This document shows positions 1 to 7,917 of a DNA stretch of 64,000 nucleotides, in pieces (the stretch's first letter is position 1; every line of letters begins with the position of its first letter). The DNA comes from Planctomycetota bacterium (GTDB lineage: Bacteria; Planctomycetota; Planctomycetia; Pirellulales; Pirellulaceae), in contig JAPLNM010000105.1 of NCBI GenBank assembly GCA_026692845.1, forward strand, positions 28,964-92,963. The letters are read 5' to 3'. Made by a program: the position numbers and the translations under genes. The notes beneath the pieces are model-generated. The model was not told where the DNA came from. It saw only the letters and a program-made list of their open reading frames with translations, and searched no databases.

Positions 1-327
1 AAGTCCCTGCCGCAACTCCCAAGGCAATCGGACATTCTGCCAGACGGTTCGCCAGGGCAGCAGCGCCGATTCTTGAAAGACAAACGCAAGTTTGTGCTGG
101 GAGGCCCGGACGCTTTGGCCTTCGATTTTGACCGATCCGCTGGCAGGTTCGGTCAAGCCCGCTACGACCCGCAGCAGCGTACTTTTGCCACAACCGCTAG
201 GCCCCAGTAGGGTCGTGATTTGACCGAGAGGGACGGCTAGGTCCAAGCCATCGAGGATTGTCTGATTGGCTCCTCGTTGCGAAAACACAACCCGCAAACC
301 TTCGCACTGTATCGCCACTGTTGCCAT
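1..327 (-). CDS. ABC transporter ATP-binding protein (nitrate/sulfonate/taurine type), N-terminal part
   Basis: Reading from an ATG at 327 gives 109 codons that run off the left edge, so the C-terminal half (signature motif, Walker B) is outside the window. Walker A GPSGCGKST is at residues 42-50 and the Q-loop glutamine is about residue 85, followed by LPWRTVWQNV, a stretch typical of the SsuB/TauB/NrtD family that energises import of sulfonates, taurine, nitrate or thiamine-precursor-like substrates. The permease and binding protein would lie beyond the edge. It lies 166 bases downstream of rex on the same strand; a shared transcript is possible but not shown. The substrate cannot be told from this fragment. 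Confidence 0.88.
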   Translation of the reverse strand, partial: MATVAIQCEGLRVVFSQRGANQTILDGLDLAVPLGQITTLLGPSGCGKSTLLRVVAGLTEPASGSVKIEGQSVRASQHKLAFVFQESALLPWRTVWQNVRLPWELRQGL

Positions 328-460
328 CGTTGAAACTTAAAAAATCCAATTCTTTGGGTTCTAGAACATCGCGGGGTTCGATCGCCTATTGCTCGCCTAT
401 TGCTCAGTCTTCTACAGCTTAATCGCCTATTGTAGTACGTCCGGCAACGGCCGATGAAAC

Positions 461-493
461 GGCGTGATAAACCGGCGTGATAAACCGGCGTGG
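461..493. repeat. 13-bp tandem repeat just past the rex stop
   Basis: Two and a half copies of GGCGTGATAAACC abut the rex stop codon. A similar 11-bp duplication (TCGCCTATTGC twice) lies at 382-403, with a third partial copy at 422-432. They belong to a pattern of short tandem duplications in the spacers of this window. Confidence 0.85.
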
Positions 494-1129
494 TCAGCGG
501 ACGACCGAGAAGGCCAATCGCTGCAGTTCGATGGCCAGGTCGACTTCTTGGATGATCGTTTTGCTTTGGACCGAGGGTTGTACGGCGATGGGTGCGAAGT
601 TGAGGATTCCGGGAATCCCTGCTGCTTCGATTGCAAGGACGACCCCTTGGGCAGCCACGGCCGGGACGGCCAAGATGGCCAAGTCGATCGGATGGAGTTT
701 TGCGAAGGCTTCGAGTTGATCGAGGCTTTGGATTTGGAGTTGGCCGAGGGGTTTTCCGATTTTATCGGCATCGGTGTCGAAGGCTCCGAGCAAGTCGAAG
801 CCTTGTTCTTGGAATCCGCGATAGCCGCTGAGCGCACGGCCGAGATTTCCGACCCCGACGAGGATGACATTCCAAGTCCGATCGGTGCCTAGGATCGATT
901 GGATGCTGTGGATCAGATCCTCGACGCGGTAGCCGACACCGCGTTGGCCCACGGTTCCGAGGCACGAGATATCGCGTCGGACTTGGGAGTCGTTGAGCCC
1001 CAATCGTTCGGCGATGGCTCGGCTTTGGATATTTGCAAAACCGGACCTTTGCATTTGTTGCAATTCGCGGAGATAAAACGCCAGACGCGTCACGGTCGCT
1101 TTTGGGATCTGCTGACGCGGCTTGGTCAT
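494..1129 (-). CDS. rex: Redox-sensing transcriptional repressor Rex
   Basis: 211 aa, the normal Rex length. Residues 10-60 form the winged-helix DNA-binding domain (SRAIAERLGLNDSQVRRD), followed by a Rossmann NAD(H)-binding domain with GVGNLG at 92-97 and the FDTDADKIG segment that contacts the cofactor. In the family, Rex binds DNA when NAD+ dominates and releases it as NADH rises, controlling fermentation and respiration genes. The gene starts 33 bases after the stop of the acyl-AMP ligase fusion, so the two are probably co-transcribed. No clear TTGTGAA/TTCACAA-type operator was seen upstream of either gene. Function is solid; targets are unknown. Confidence 0.93.
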   Translation of the reverse strand: MTKPRQQIPKATVTRLAFYLRELQQMQRSGFANIQSRAIAERLGLNDSQVRRDISCLGTVGQRGVGYRVEDLIHSIQSILGTDRTWNVILVGVGNLGRALSGYRGFQEQGFDLLGAFDTDADKIGKPLGQLQIQSLDQLEAFAKLHPIDLAILAVPAVAAQGVVLAIEAAGIPGILNFAPIAVQPSVQSKTIIQEVDLAIELQRLAFSVVR

Positions 1130-1162
1130 TCTAGGATCGATCGCTCAGTTGGCTTCCAGGTT

Positions 1163-4100
1163 TCAGTTGGCGTCCTGGTTTCGGAAGGATTCCGGAGCGA
1201 TCTGTTTGAGGAACTCGGCGCATTTGTCGACCGCGTAGAGGATCTGTTGGTTCGAGTGGGTCGAGTTGATGAAGAATCGCAACCGAGCTGCGGATTCCTC
1301 GACGGCCGGATAGAGGATCGGCTGGACGTTGATCCCCGAGTCGATCATGCGGCGCGAGAGTTGCAGGGCATGGAGCGAATTTCCGGTGATCACGGGGATC
1401 ACGGGAGTTTCGGTCGAGTTGCCTGTATTGAGTCCGCGTTTCTTGGCCTCGGTCAAAAACAGCCGAGCGGCTTCTTTGAGTCGCGTGACCCGGGATGGAT
1501 CTTTGCGCAGCACCTGGATCGAGGCGATTGCAGCGGCGGTATTTGGTGGCGAGAGTCCGACGCTAAAGACGAATCCGGGGGTGGTGTACTTTAGGTACTC
1601 GATCAGTTCGGATCGGCCCGCGATGTAGCCACCGCAGGATCCAAAGGACTTGCTGAGGGTTCCCATCCAGATATCGACATCGTTGGGGTCGACCCCGAAG
1701 TGTTCGGAGATGCCGCGCCCGGTCTTGCCCATCGTTCCGATCGAGTGGGCTTCGTCGACCATCAACCAGCACTGGTGCTTCTTGCAAACCTCGATGAATT
1801 TCGGGAGGAACGGAAAGTCCCCGTCCATGCTGTAGACCCCTTCGACGATCACCAGGACGCGACGATGGCGTTTGCGTTGTTCGAGCAAGATCGCATCGAG
1901 GGCTTCGAAGTTGTTGTGGGGGAAGGGTCTGCGGCGGCTGCCTGAAAGGATCGCTCCTTGGACAATGCTGTTGTGCGAGAGCGAATCGTGCAGGATCAAA
2001 TCTTGTTGGCCCACGAGATGTCCGATGACCGATTCGTTCGTCGAGTGTCCGCCGACCATGACGATCGAGTCTTGGACTCCGATCCAATCGGCGATCTGTT
2101 TCTCGAGTTGGCGATGGATGTCTTTTTCGCCGCTGACGAGGCGTGAGGCCGAGACGCTCGTGCCGTACTTTTTGGTCGCCTCGATGACCGCTTGGGTCAC
2201 CTCCGGATCGCCGCTCATGCCTAGGTAGTTGTAGCTGGCAAAGCTGATGCGTTGCTGACCGTCGACCAGGGTGGTATCTCGCGTTAGCCCTTCATGGACG
2301 GAGAAATAAGGGTTAGGCAGCCCGGTCATTTCCATCTGCTGAATCGTCTGCTTGAGGCGTCGGTATTCGGGCATCAGGTCAAAGCGATAGTCTTCTGGGG
2401 CGATGGTCCGTTCCTCGACCGCATCGGTCGAGATGGTCTTGACCCCTTCGCGAATCCGATCCTTGCTGAAGGTCCCTTCGATCGCTTCGGCGATCTCTCG
2501 GACCGTCTCGATCTCTTGGAGGAGGTCTTCGGGGATTCGGCCTTCGACGGAGTTTTCTAAGAAGTGTGCGATCTGGAGTCGCTCGAGGCTATCGAGGCCC
2601 AGGTCGATAATGACGTTGGTGTCGAGGTCCAGGAGTTTGGCTCGCTCTTGAGCAACGCTTCGAACCGCACGCTTGACGAGTTCGACCACATCGGGATCCG
2701 GATCGCGGGTCTTCTTCGGATGGATTCCTGAGGAGTGCGACGGACCGCTTGCGAAGCCGTCTTTGAGTTCGCTGACGGTCGCTGCGGCGATCATCGGCGG
2801 ACCATCGAAGAGTCCCTCCTCCCAACTGAGCCACTGATGGACGATCCGCAATCCTCCTTCGCGGAACCCCTTCAAGCACGCGTGACGCTGGATCTTGCCC
2901 GAGGAAGTCTTCGGAAGCGATCCGTGACGGACCAAGACCACTGCATCGGGCGGAATCTCATGATTGGCCGTCACTGCGCGGCGAATCGATTGAACGACCG
3001 GGCTCCAGTCATCCTCGAGCGATCGCTGCACTTCGACGGCGATGATCAGCCGTTCGCGAGGTCCCGAATCGTCGGCAAAGGCCGCCGCGGCCGACGACTG
3101 GATCGACTCATGGCACTCCTCGACCGTCTGCTCGATGTCTTGGGGGTAGCGGTTGACTCCCCGAACGATGATCAAATCTTTGACGCGACCGGCCACGTAC
3201 AACTGGCCTTGGCTCAAGAAACCCAGGTCTCCGGTGCGAAGATAGGGGCCATCGCCGTCTTTGGTCGTGGCGTTGAATACCTCTAGGGAAATCTCTGTTT
3301 TCTCCCAGTAGCCCAAACCCACGCTCGGGCTGTCGATCCAGATCTCGCCGATCTCGTTGTCCGGCAGGCGCTTGCGCGACTCGGGGTCGACGATCATGAC
3401 CGTGTTGTTGTCGGTCGTGACCCCGCAACCGACGAGCTTGCGAGCCGTCGGATCGTCGGCGGCGACTGGAACGACCAACCGTGCATCCAATTGCCGAGCA
3501 CTGAAGCTCCGAAGGATCGGATCGGAGTGATGTGGACCTCCGGTGACAATCAGCGTGGTTTCGGCCATGCCGTAACAAGGCAGGTGCGACTTGTTGCGAA
3601 ATCCTACCGGCGCAAACCGTTGGGAGAATTGCTCGATCGTCGTGGCCCGGACAGGCTCGGCGCCATTGAACGCCACGCGCCAGGTGCTCAGGTCCAAGCC
3701 TGCGAGCTCCTCGTCGGTTACCTTATCAACGCAGAGCTGATAGGCAAAATTCGGAGCCCCGCTGGTGGTCCCTTTGTACCTGGAGATCGCGCGAAGCCAA
3801 CGGACCGGTCGCTGCAGGAAGGTCATCGGACTCATCAAGACCATCGTGGCTCCGAAAAATATCGGAGCGAGAATCCCACCGATCAAACCCATGTCATGGT
3901 AGGTCGGCAACCAGGAACAACCGATGCATGTGTGGTGCTCACCGAAAAGGGTCGAGATGATTTCGCAATTGCGGATCAAGTTTGCGTGCGTGAGCATCAC
4001 CCCTTTGGGTTGCCCGGTCGAACCCGAGGTGTATTGCAAGACAGCCAAATTGCCGTCGAGGATCGGAATCTCGTTGAACTGGATCGCGATCGATCGGTCG

Positions 4101-4657
4101 ATCGAATCGGAGGCGATGATCTCCATGCTCTGCGTCTCGCTGCGCATGTTCTCATCGCGCAGGATCTGTATGGCTGTCTCCTGCGTCGTCAACGCACAAG
4201 CCGCTTGGCAGTCTCCCGCGATGCCTTGGATCCGAGCCCCCTTGCGATTGCGTCGAGGAGGATACGCAGGCACGGCGATGCAGCCGGCATAAAGGCAACC
4301 GAAAAACCCGGTGATAAATTCCAGGGTACCGGGCGGATAGAGCAACAAGACGCGCGAGCCGACCGGGTGCTTTTGAAGGATCCGCACGGCCGTGGCTCGG
4401 GCCGTATGATCCAACTCCGCATAGGTGAGCTTCGATTCGTCGTCGCTCTCCCCATCGGTCAGATAAAAAGCCACCTTGTTCGGAAACGTGTTGGCCCAAT
4501 ACCGAAGCATGTGGACCATCGTCGAAAGCGGCGGGTTGTACGGCGCATGGACCGAACTCAGGTCGAGTTTGATAAACTCCCTGGCGTGGCGCTTGCCAAC
4601 GATGTTCATGGCCGGTGTACTCGGATGGGTTGGGTAGGTTGTATTGCTCGCGTTCAT
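1163..4657 (-). CDS. Fatty acyl-AMP ligase / acyl carrier protein / alpha-oxoamine synthase fusion
   Basis: A 1164-aa three-domain enzyme. Residues about 40-620 are an adenylate-forming fatty acyl-AMP ligase (A3 motif YTSGSTGQPKGVM near residue 210; YGMAETTL; RTGDLGF). Residues about 650-725 are an acyl carrier domain with the phosphopantetheine serine in DLGLDS (S690). Residues about 770-1150 are a PLP fold-type I alpha-oxoamine synthase (KBL/BioF/serine palmitoyltransferase family) with the PLP lysine in TLSKSFG (K1003) and upstream VDEAHSIG. By family logic a free fatty acid is adenylated, loaded onto the internal ACP and condensed with an amino acid with loss of CO2, giving a long-chain alpha-aminoketone such as a sphingoid base precursor. 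The amino acid and the product are inferred. It lies upstream of rex in an apparent operon. Confidence 0.88.
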   Translation of the reverse strand: MNASNTTYPTHPSTPAMNIVGKRHAREFIKLDLSSVHAPYNPPLSTMVHMLRYWANTFPNKVAFYLTDGESDDESKLTYAELDHTARATAVRILQKHPVGSRVLLLYPPGTLEFITGFFGCLYAGCIAVPAYPPRRNRKGARIQGIAGDCQAACALTTQETAIQILRDENMRSETQSMEIIASDSIDRSIAIQFNEIPILDGNLAVLQYTSGSTGQPKGVMLTHANLIRNCEIISTLFGEHHTCIGCSWLPTYHDMGLIGGILAPIFFGATMVLMSPMTFLQRPVRWLRAISRYKGTTSGAPNFAYQLCVDKVTDEELAGLDLSTWRVAFNGAEPVRATTIEQFSQRFAPVGFRNKSHLPCYGMAETTLIVTGGPHHSDPILRSFSARQLDARLVVPVAADDPTARKLVGCGVTTDNNTVMIVDPESRKRLPDNEIGEIWIDSPSVGLGYWEKTEISLEVFNATTKDGDGPYLRTGDLGFLSQGQLYVAGRVKDLIIVRGVNRYPQDIEQTVEECHESIQSSAAAAFADDSGPRERLIIAVEVQRSLEDDWSPVVQSIRRAVTANHEIPPDAVVLVRHGSLPKTSSGKIQRHACLKGFREGGLRIVHQWLSWEEGLFDGPPMIAAATVSELKDGFASGPSHSSGIHPKKTRDPDPDVVELVKRAVRSVAQERAKLLDLDTNVIIDLGLDSLERLQIAHFLENSVEGRIPEDLLQEIETVREIAEAIEGTFSKDRIREGVKTISTDAVEERTIAPEDYRFDLMPEYRRLKQTIQQMEMTGLPNPYFSVHEGLTRDTTLVDGQQRISFASYNYLGMSGDPEVTQAVIEATKKYGTSVSASRLVSGEKDIHRQLEKQIADWIGVQDSIVMVGGHSTNESVIGHLVGQQDLILHDSLSHNSIVQGAILSGSRRRPFPHNNFEALDAILLEQRKRHRRVLVIVEGVYSMDGDFPFLPKFIEVCKKHQCWLMVDEAHSIGTMGKTGRGISEHFGVDPNDVDIWMGTLSKSFGSCGGYIAGRSELIEYLKYTTPGFVFSVGLSPPNTAAAIASIQVLRKDPSRVTRLKEAARLFLTEAKKRGLNTGNSTETPVIPVITGNSLHALQLSRRMIDSGINVQPILYPAVEESAARLRFFINSTHSNQQILYAVDKCAEFLKQIAPESFRNQDAN

Positions 4658-4973
4658 GGGATCGCTATATTGCTCCTGAGCTTCGAAACACCGCTTTTTA
4701 TCGGCCCTTGGTTATACCGACAATTCGTCAAACTCGGTACAGACCGTCTTTTTCCGCCGAACTGGCAAACGTCTAGTTTTCAACAATCGACCCAACAGGG
4801 GGGGATTTCAAGGGGAATTAGTAGAAATCTCGGGAGAAAATCCACTTGCTGGTTTTTCCCTGGGAAACTATAATTTCACCCCCTTGAGCTGGTTTGACGT
4901 AGGCTTCGTAGCCGATTTCTCCACTTCAGACGTTTATCCGCGATTGATTCCGCAGCGAAAGCTAAGATTGGCC
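4658..4973. other. Divergent intergenic region between the FAAL fusion and rplM
   Basis: About 315 bases that must hold the promoters of the leftward acyl-AMP ligase fusion and of rightward rplM-rpsI. A run of G and A-rich DNA (about 4797-4830) precedes rplM, but no confident -35/-10 pair, riboswitch or ribosomal-protein leader could be assigned by eye. The reading frame of rplM stays open from 4884, but that part does not resemble L13. Confidence 0.5.
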
Positions 4974-5489
4974 ATGGTCCAACACACTCATACGATCGAA
5001 AAAAGCAAAACCATCCAGCAGAAAACCAGTGTTGCCAAGGCCGGACAGGTCGAGCAAAAGTGGTTTGTCGTCGACGCGACCGACTGCACCCTAGGTCGCT
5101 TGGCCAGCCAAATTGCGATGATTCTCATGGGCAAACACCGCCCAGAATACACGCCCCACGTCGATACCGGCGAATACGTAGTGGTCATCAACGCCGAAAA
5201 GGTCAAGATGTCGGGCCGCAAACTCGAGCATCGCCACTACGCTTGGTACAACGGCTACAACCGCCAAAAAATGGAAAGCTACGGCGATAGGCTCGAACGC
5301 AAGCCAACCGACTTGGTCCACTTCGCCGTAAAGCGTATGTTGCCCAAGAAAAACACCTTGGCTCGCCACATGTTAGGGAAACTCAAAGTCTATGCAGGCA
5401 CCGAGCATCCCCACCACGCACAACAGCCCATCCCAGCTTCTTTCGGCTTCCAAGCCGTCGCAGCCAAAGCCGTTGCGTCCCCGGAATAA
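4974..5489 (+). CDS. rplM: 50S ribosomal protein L13
   Basis: The L13 body is recognised by [34 protein letters not shown] and [20 protein letters not shown]. The start at ATG 4974 gives 171 aa; the open frame extends upstream to 4884 but that part has no L13 character. Compared with the usual 140-150 aa it carries an N-terminal tail of about 25 residues rich in K, T and Q and a C-terminal tail after the HPHHAQQP segment. L13 is an early-assembling 50S protein. It precedes rpsI, the standard bacterial rplM-rpsI pair. Confidence 0.94.
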   Translation: MVQHTHTIEKSKTIQQKTSVAKAGQVEQKWFVVDATDCTLGRLASQIAMILMGKHRPEYTPHVDTGEYVVVINAEKVKMSGRKLEHRHYAWYNGYNRQKMESYGDRLERKPTDLVHFAVKRMLPKKNTLARHMLGKLKVYAGTEHPHHAQQPIPASFGFQAVAAKAVASPE

Positions 5490-5620
5490 TTTCCCAAAAT
5501 AAATTCCCTGTAGGTCAAATCCACTTCAGCATCATCCCCTCGGATCACCATCCGGTCGCACAGCGACCAGGTCGCAACCCAAGCAATTCACAAAGCACTT
5601 GCCTTTAAAGAGAAGCCAGC

Positions 5621-6031
5621 ATGTTCACAAAGAAAGACAAAGTCAACGGTGATTGCCTCGGCACCGGACGTCGCAAAACGTCCGTCGCCCGCGTTCGCGT
5701 GCGACCAGGTTCCGGAAAAATTACCGTCAACGACCGAGCTTTCGAGGTTTATTTCGTCACCGATTTGGAACGACGCCTCGTCGTCCAAACCCTCGAACAC
5801 GTCGGCCACGGCGATAAAGTCGATGTCTTCGTCCGCGTCGCTGGCGGTGGACCAATCAGCCAAGCCGGTGCGATCCGGATGGGTCTGGCCCGCGCACTGG
5901 TCAGCCTCTCGGAAGAAAATTTCCAACCTCTCCGAGACGACGGGTTCCTGACCCGCGATTCGCGAATGAAAGAACGCAAGAAGTACGGTCTACGCGGCGC
6001 TCGTCGCGGCACCCAGTTCTCCAAGCGTTAA
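5621..6031 (+). CDS. rpsI: 30S ribosomal protein S9
   Basis: 136 aa. The segments GTGRRKTSVARVRVRPGSGKI near the N-terminus and the basic tail ending GARRGTQFSKR are diagnostic; the extreme C-terminal KR reaches the P-site tRNA in known ribosomes. It lies 131 bases after rplM in the conserved pair. Complete and unremarkable. Confidence 0.96.
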   Translation: MFTKKDKVNGDCLGTGRRKTSVARVRVRPGSGKITVNDRAFEVYFVTDLERRLVVQTLEHVGHGDKVDVFVRVAGGGPISQAGAIRMGLARALVSLSEENFQPLRDDGFLTRDSRMKERKKYGLRGARRGTQFSKR

Positions 6032-6063
6032 TTCCAGCTCCTTCCCCAGAACATGCATTTGCA

Positions 6064-7620
6064 GTGACCTGCCGCTTCGATCTAATCGTCGTCGGGTCCG
6101 GGTTCTCAGGAAGCCTCCTTGCCTGGATCCTTGCCTCCCAAGGCCGTTCGGTCCTCTTGATCGATCGGTCCACGCACCCACGCTTCGCCGTCGGCGAATC
6201 TTCAACCCCCACCGCCGATTTCCTGCTGGCTTATCTCGCCCAACGCTGGAATCTACCGGCCCTGGCCCCGCTGGCCTCCTGGGGACAATGGAAAGAACAC
6301 TACCCAGAGCTCCTGTGCGGTAAAAAACGAGGGTTCTCTTACTACCATCACCAACACGGCCGCCCTTTCGATCGTGAAAACCTCCACCGCGAATCCCTCT
6401 TGGTGGCCGCAAGTGCCCAAGACGCATGGAGCGATACCCACTGGCACCGTAGCTCCGTCGATGCGTTTCTAGCCAACCAAGCTCGATCCGCCGGCGCAAC
6501 ACTCCTGGAATCGACCCAACTTGCCTCAGCCCTCTTCGATCCGCTCGAACACCGCTGGCGATGCACCCTGGAGTCTGCCTGCGAAAATTCTACAGGCCGC
6601 GAAACTGCTTTAAGCGTCGAAGCGACTTGGCTCGTCGATGCGACCGGACACCAAGGTCTCCAATCGCCATCGATCGACAATCCAGACGATTCGAGCTTTA
6701 TGCACACGCGCACCGGCGCGGTCTTTGGACACTTTGAGGGGGTCGCCCCGTTTGTGGCTGGAGCAAGTCCTGAGGATCCGTTCTGCGGAGACGACGCGGC
6801 GCAGCATCATGTGCTCGCGGACGGCTGGTTTTGGATGCTAAGGTTTGACAATGGAGTCACCAGTGTCGGCCTAGTGCAACCCTCATCGACGCTGCGCAGC
6901 GAACGGAGGTTCTGGGAGTGCGTCGAAGGGCACCCGAGCCTCGCAGCACTGATGCAACATGCCAAGCTCGTCGCGCCGATGGGACAATCCCCATCCAAGC
7001 CCGCGATGGCCTCTGTGGATCGAATGAGCCGCTGCCGCGCTAGAGCCTCGGGCCAAGGCTGGGTAAGCTTGCCCGTCTCGTACGGCTTTGTCGATCCGCT
7101 TCATAGCTCTGGGATCGCCCATGCGCTAAGCGGTGTGGTGCGACTTGCCGAAGCGCTCCTGTTGGACCGCGACGCGTGCTACGAAGCGATTCGGGTTTAC
7201 GGGGAGGACCTCCGAAGCGAGATCCAATGGTTGGATTTGCTCGTCGCAGGTTGCTACGCCGCCCAACCGTCCTTCGAGAATTTTTTAGCCTACGCCTGCA
7301 TGTACTTCGTCAGCGCCATCGAGTTTGAAAAGCAACTGGCAGTCGATCCGGGTCGATGGCCTAAGGGCTTTATGCAAAGCCAGGACAGCCTTCTGGTGCC
7401 GGTGGTGCGCCAGGCTTACGAAACACTGGCCCGCTCAAAGCTACGAGGCGATGAGAGCCCGCCGGGTCAATCGGAGTTTCCATCGCAGATGCGACGCTGG
7501 ATCGAACCTTGGAACCGTGTCGGCTTGCTCGATCCTGCGTTGGGCAATCGGATCTGGCATTCGGTGGCACCCAAGTATGCTTCGAGCATCGAGGGGCTTT
7601 GCTGTTCCCTAACCAAGTAG
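6064..7620 (+). CDS. FAD-dependent oxidoreductase of the flavin-dependent halogenase superfamily
   Basis: 518 aa, starting at GTG 6064, 32 bases after rpsI. The N-terminal dinucleotide fold GSGFSG (residues 11-16), the acidic end of beta-2 (LLIDRS) and GESSTP (44-49) match the PHBH-like flavoprotein fold used by FADH2-dependent halogenases and related monooxygenases. At residues 254-259 a GWFWML segment sits where halogenases have the WxWxIP signature; here the IP is LR, so halogenase chemistry is doubtful. The later GWVSLPVSYGFVDPLHSSGI segment fits the second FAD contact. Substrate unknown. No flavin reductase partner is seen nearby. Confidence 0.75.
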   Translation: MTCRFDLIVVGSGFSGSLLAWILASQGRSVLLIDRSTHPRFAVGESSTPTADFLLAYLAQRWNLPALAPLASWGQWKEHYPELLCGKKRGFSYYHHQHGRPFDRENLHRESLLVAASAQDAWSDTHWHRSSVDAFLANQARSAGATLLESTQLASALFDPLEHRWRCTLESACENSTGRETALSVEATWLVDATGHQGLQSPSIDNPDDSSFMHTRTGAVFGHFEGVAPFVAGASPEDPFCGDDAAQHHVLADGWFWMLRFDNGVTSVGLVQPSSTLRSERRFWECVEGHPSLAALMQHAKLVAPMGQSPSKPAMASVDRMSRCRARASGQGWVSLPVSYGFVDPLHSSGIAHALSGVVRLAEALLLDRDACYEAIRVYGEDLRSEIQWLDLLVAGCYAAQPSFENFLAYACMYFVSAIEFEKQLAVDPGRWPKGFMQSQDSLLVPVVRQAYETLARSKLRGDESPPGQSEFPSQMRRWIEPWNRVGLLDPALGNRIWHSVAPKYASSIEGLCCSLTK

Positions 7621-7917
7621 CCCACGACGCAAGTAGCCCACGACGCAAGTAGCAGAATCAGAATGTCTCGCAAAGGCGCCAAGCTCGCAAAGCTAAACAG
7701 AAAAAATCTAAACAGAATGCCGTGTTGATCCGCACCACGAGCTTCTTGCCTCGATCTTGGACTTGGCGAACTTCGCGCCTTTGCGGTAAGTTTCGTAGGC
7801 CTTTGCGGTAAGTTTCGTAGGCTTTTGCGGTAAGTTTCGGAGGCTTATGGATAGCCCGATTTGAAGGTCCCGATTTAACGGTATTGGTTTAACGGTATTG
7901 GGTACGCGCCGTATGGG
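7621..7917. repeat. Intergenic tandem repeats between the flavoprotein gene and cphA
   Basis: The convergent spacer is built of short duplications: AAGTAGCCCACGACGC twice directly after the upstream stop (from about 7614 to 7650), three 22-bp units with core TTTGCGGTAAGTTTCG at 7778-7843, and two 14-bp units TTTAACGGTATTGG at 7874-7901. The segments GCAAAGGCGCCAAG (about 7669) and CGCGCCTTTGCGG (about 7774) are roughly complementary and could pair. No gene is evident. Confidence 0.8.

Noticed and set aside
3491..4873. 460-codon open frame opposite the acyl-AMP ligase fusion
   Set aside because: It is antisense to a clear multi-domain enzyme over its whole length, has no recognisable domain and its length is explained by the codon bias of the real gene.
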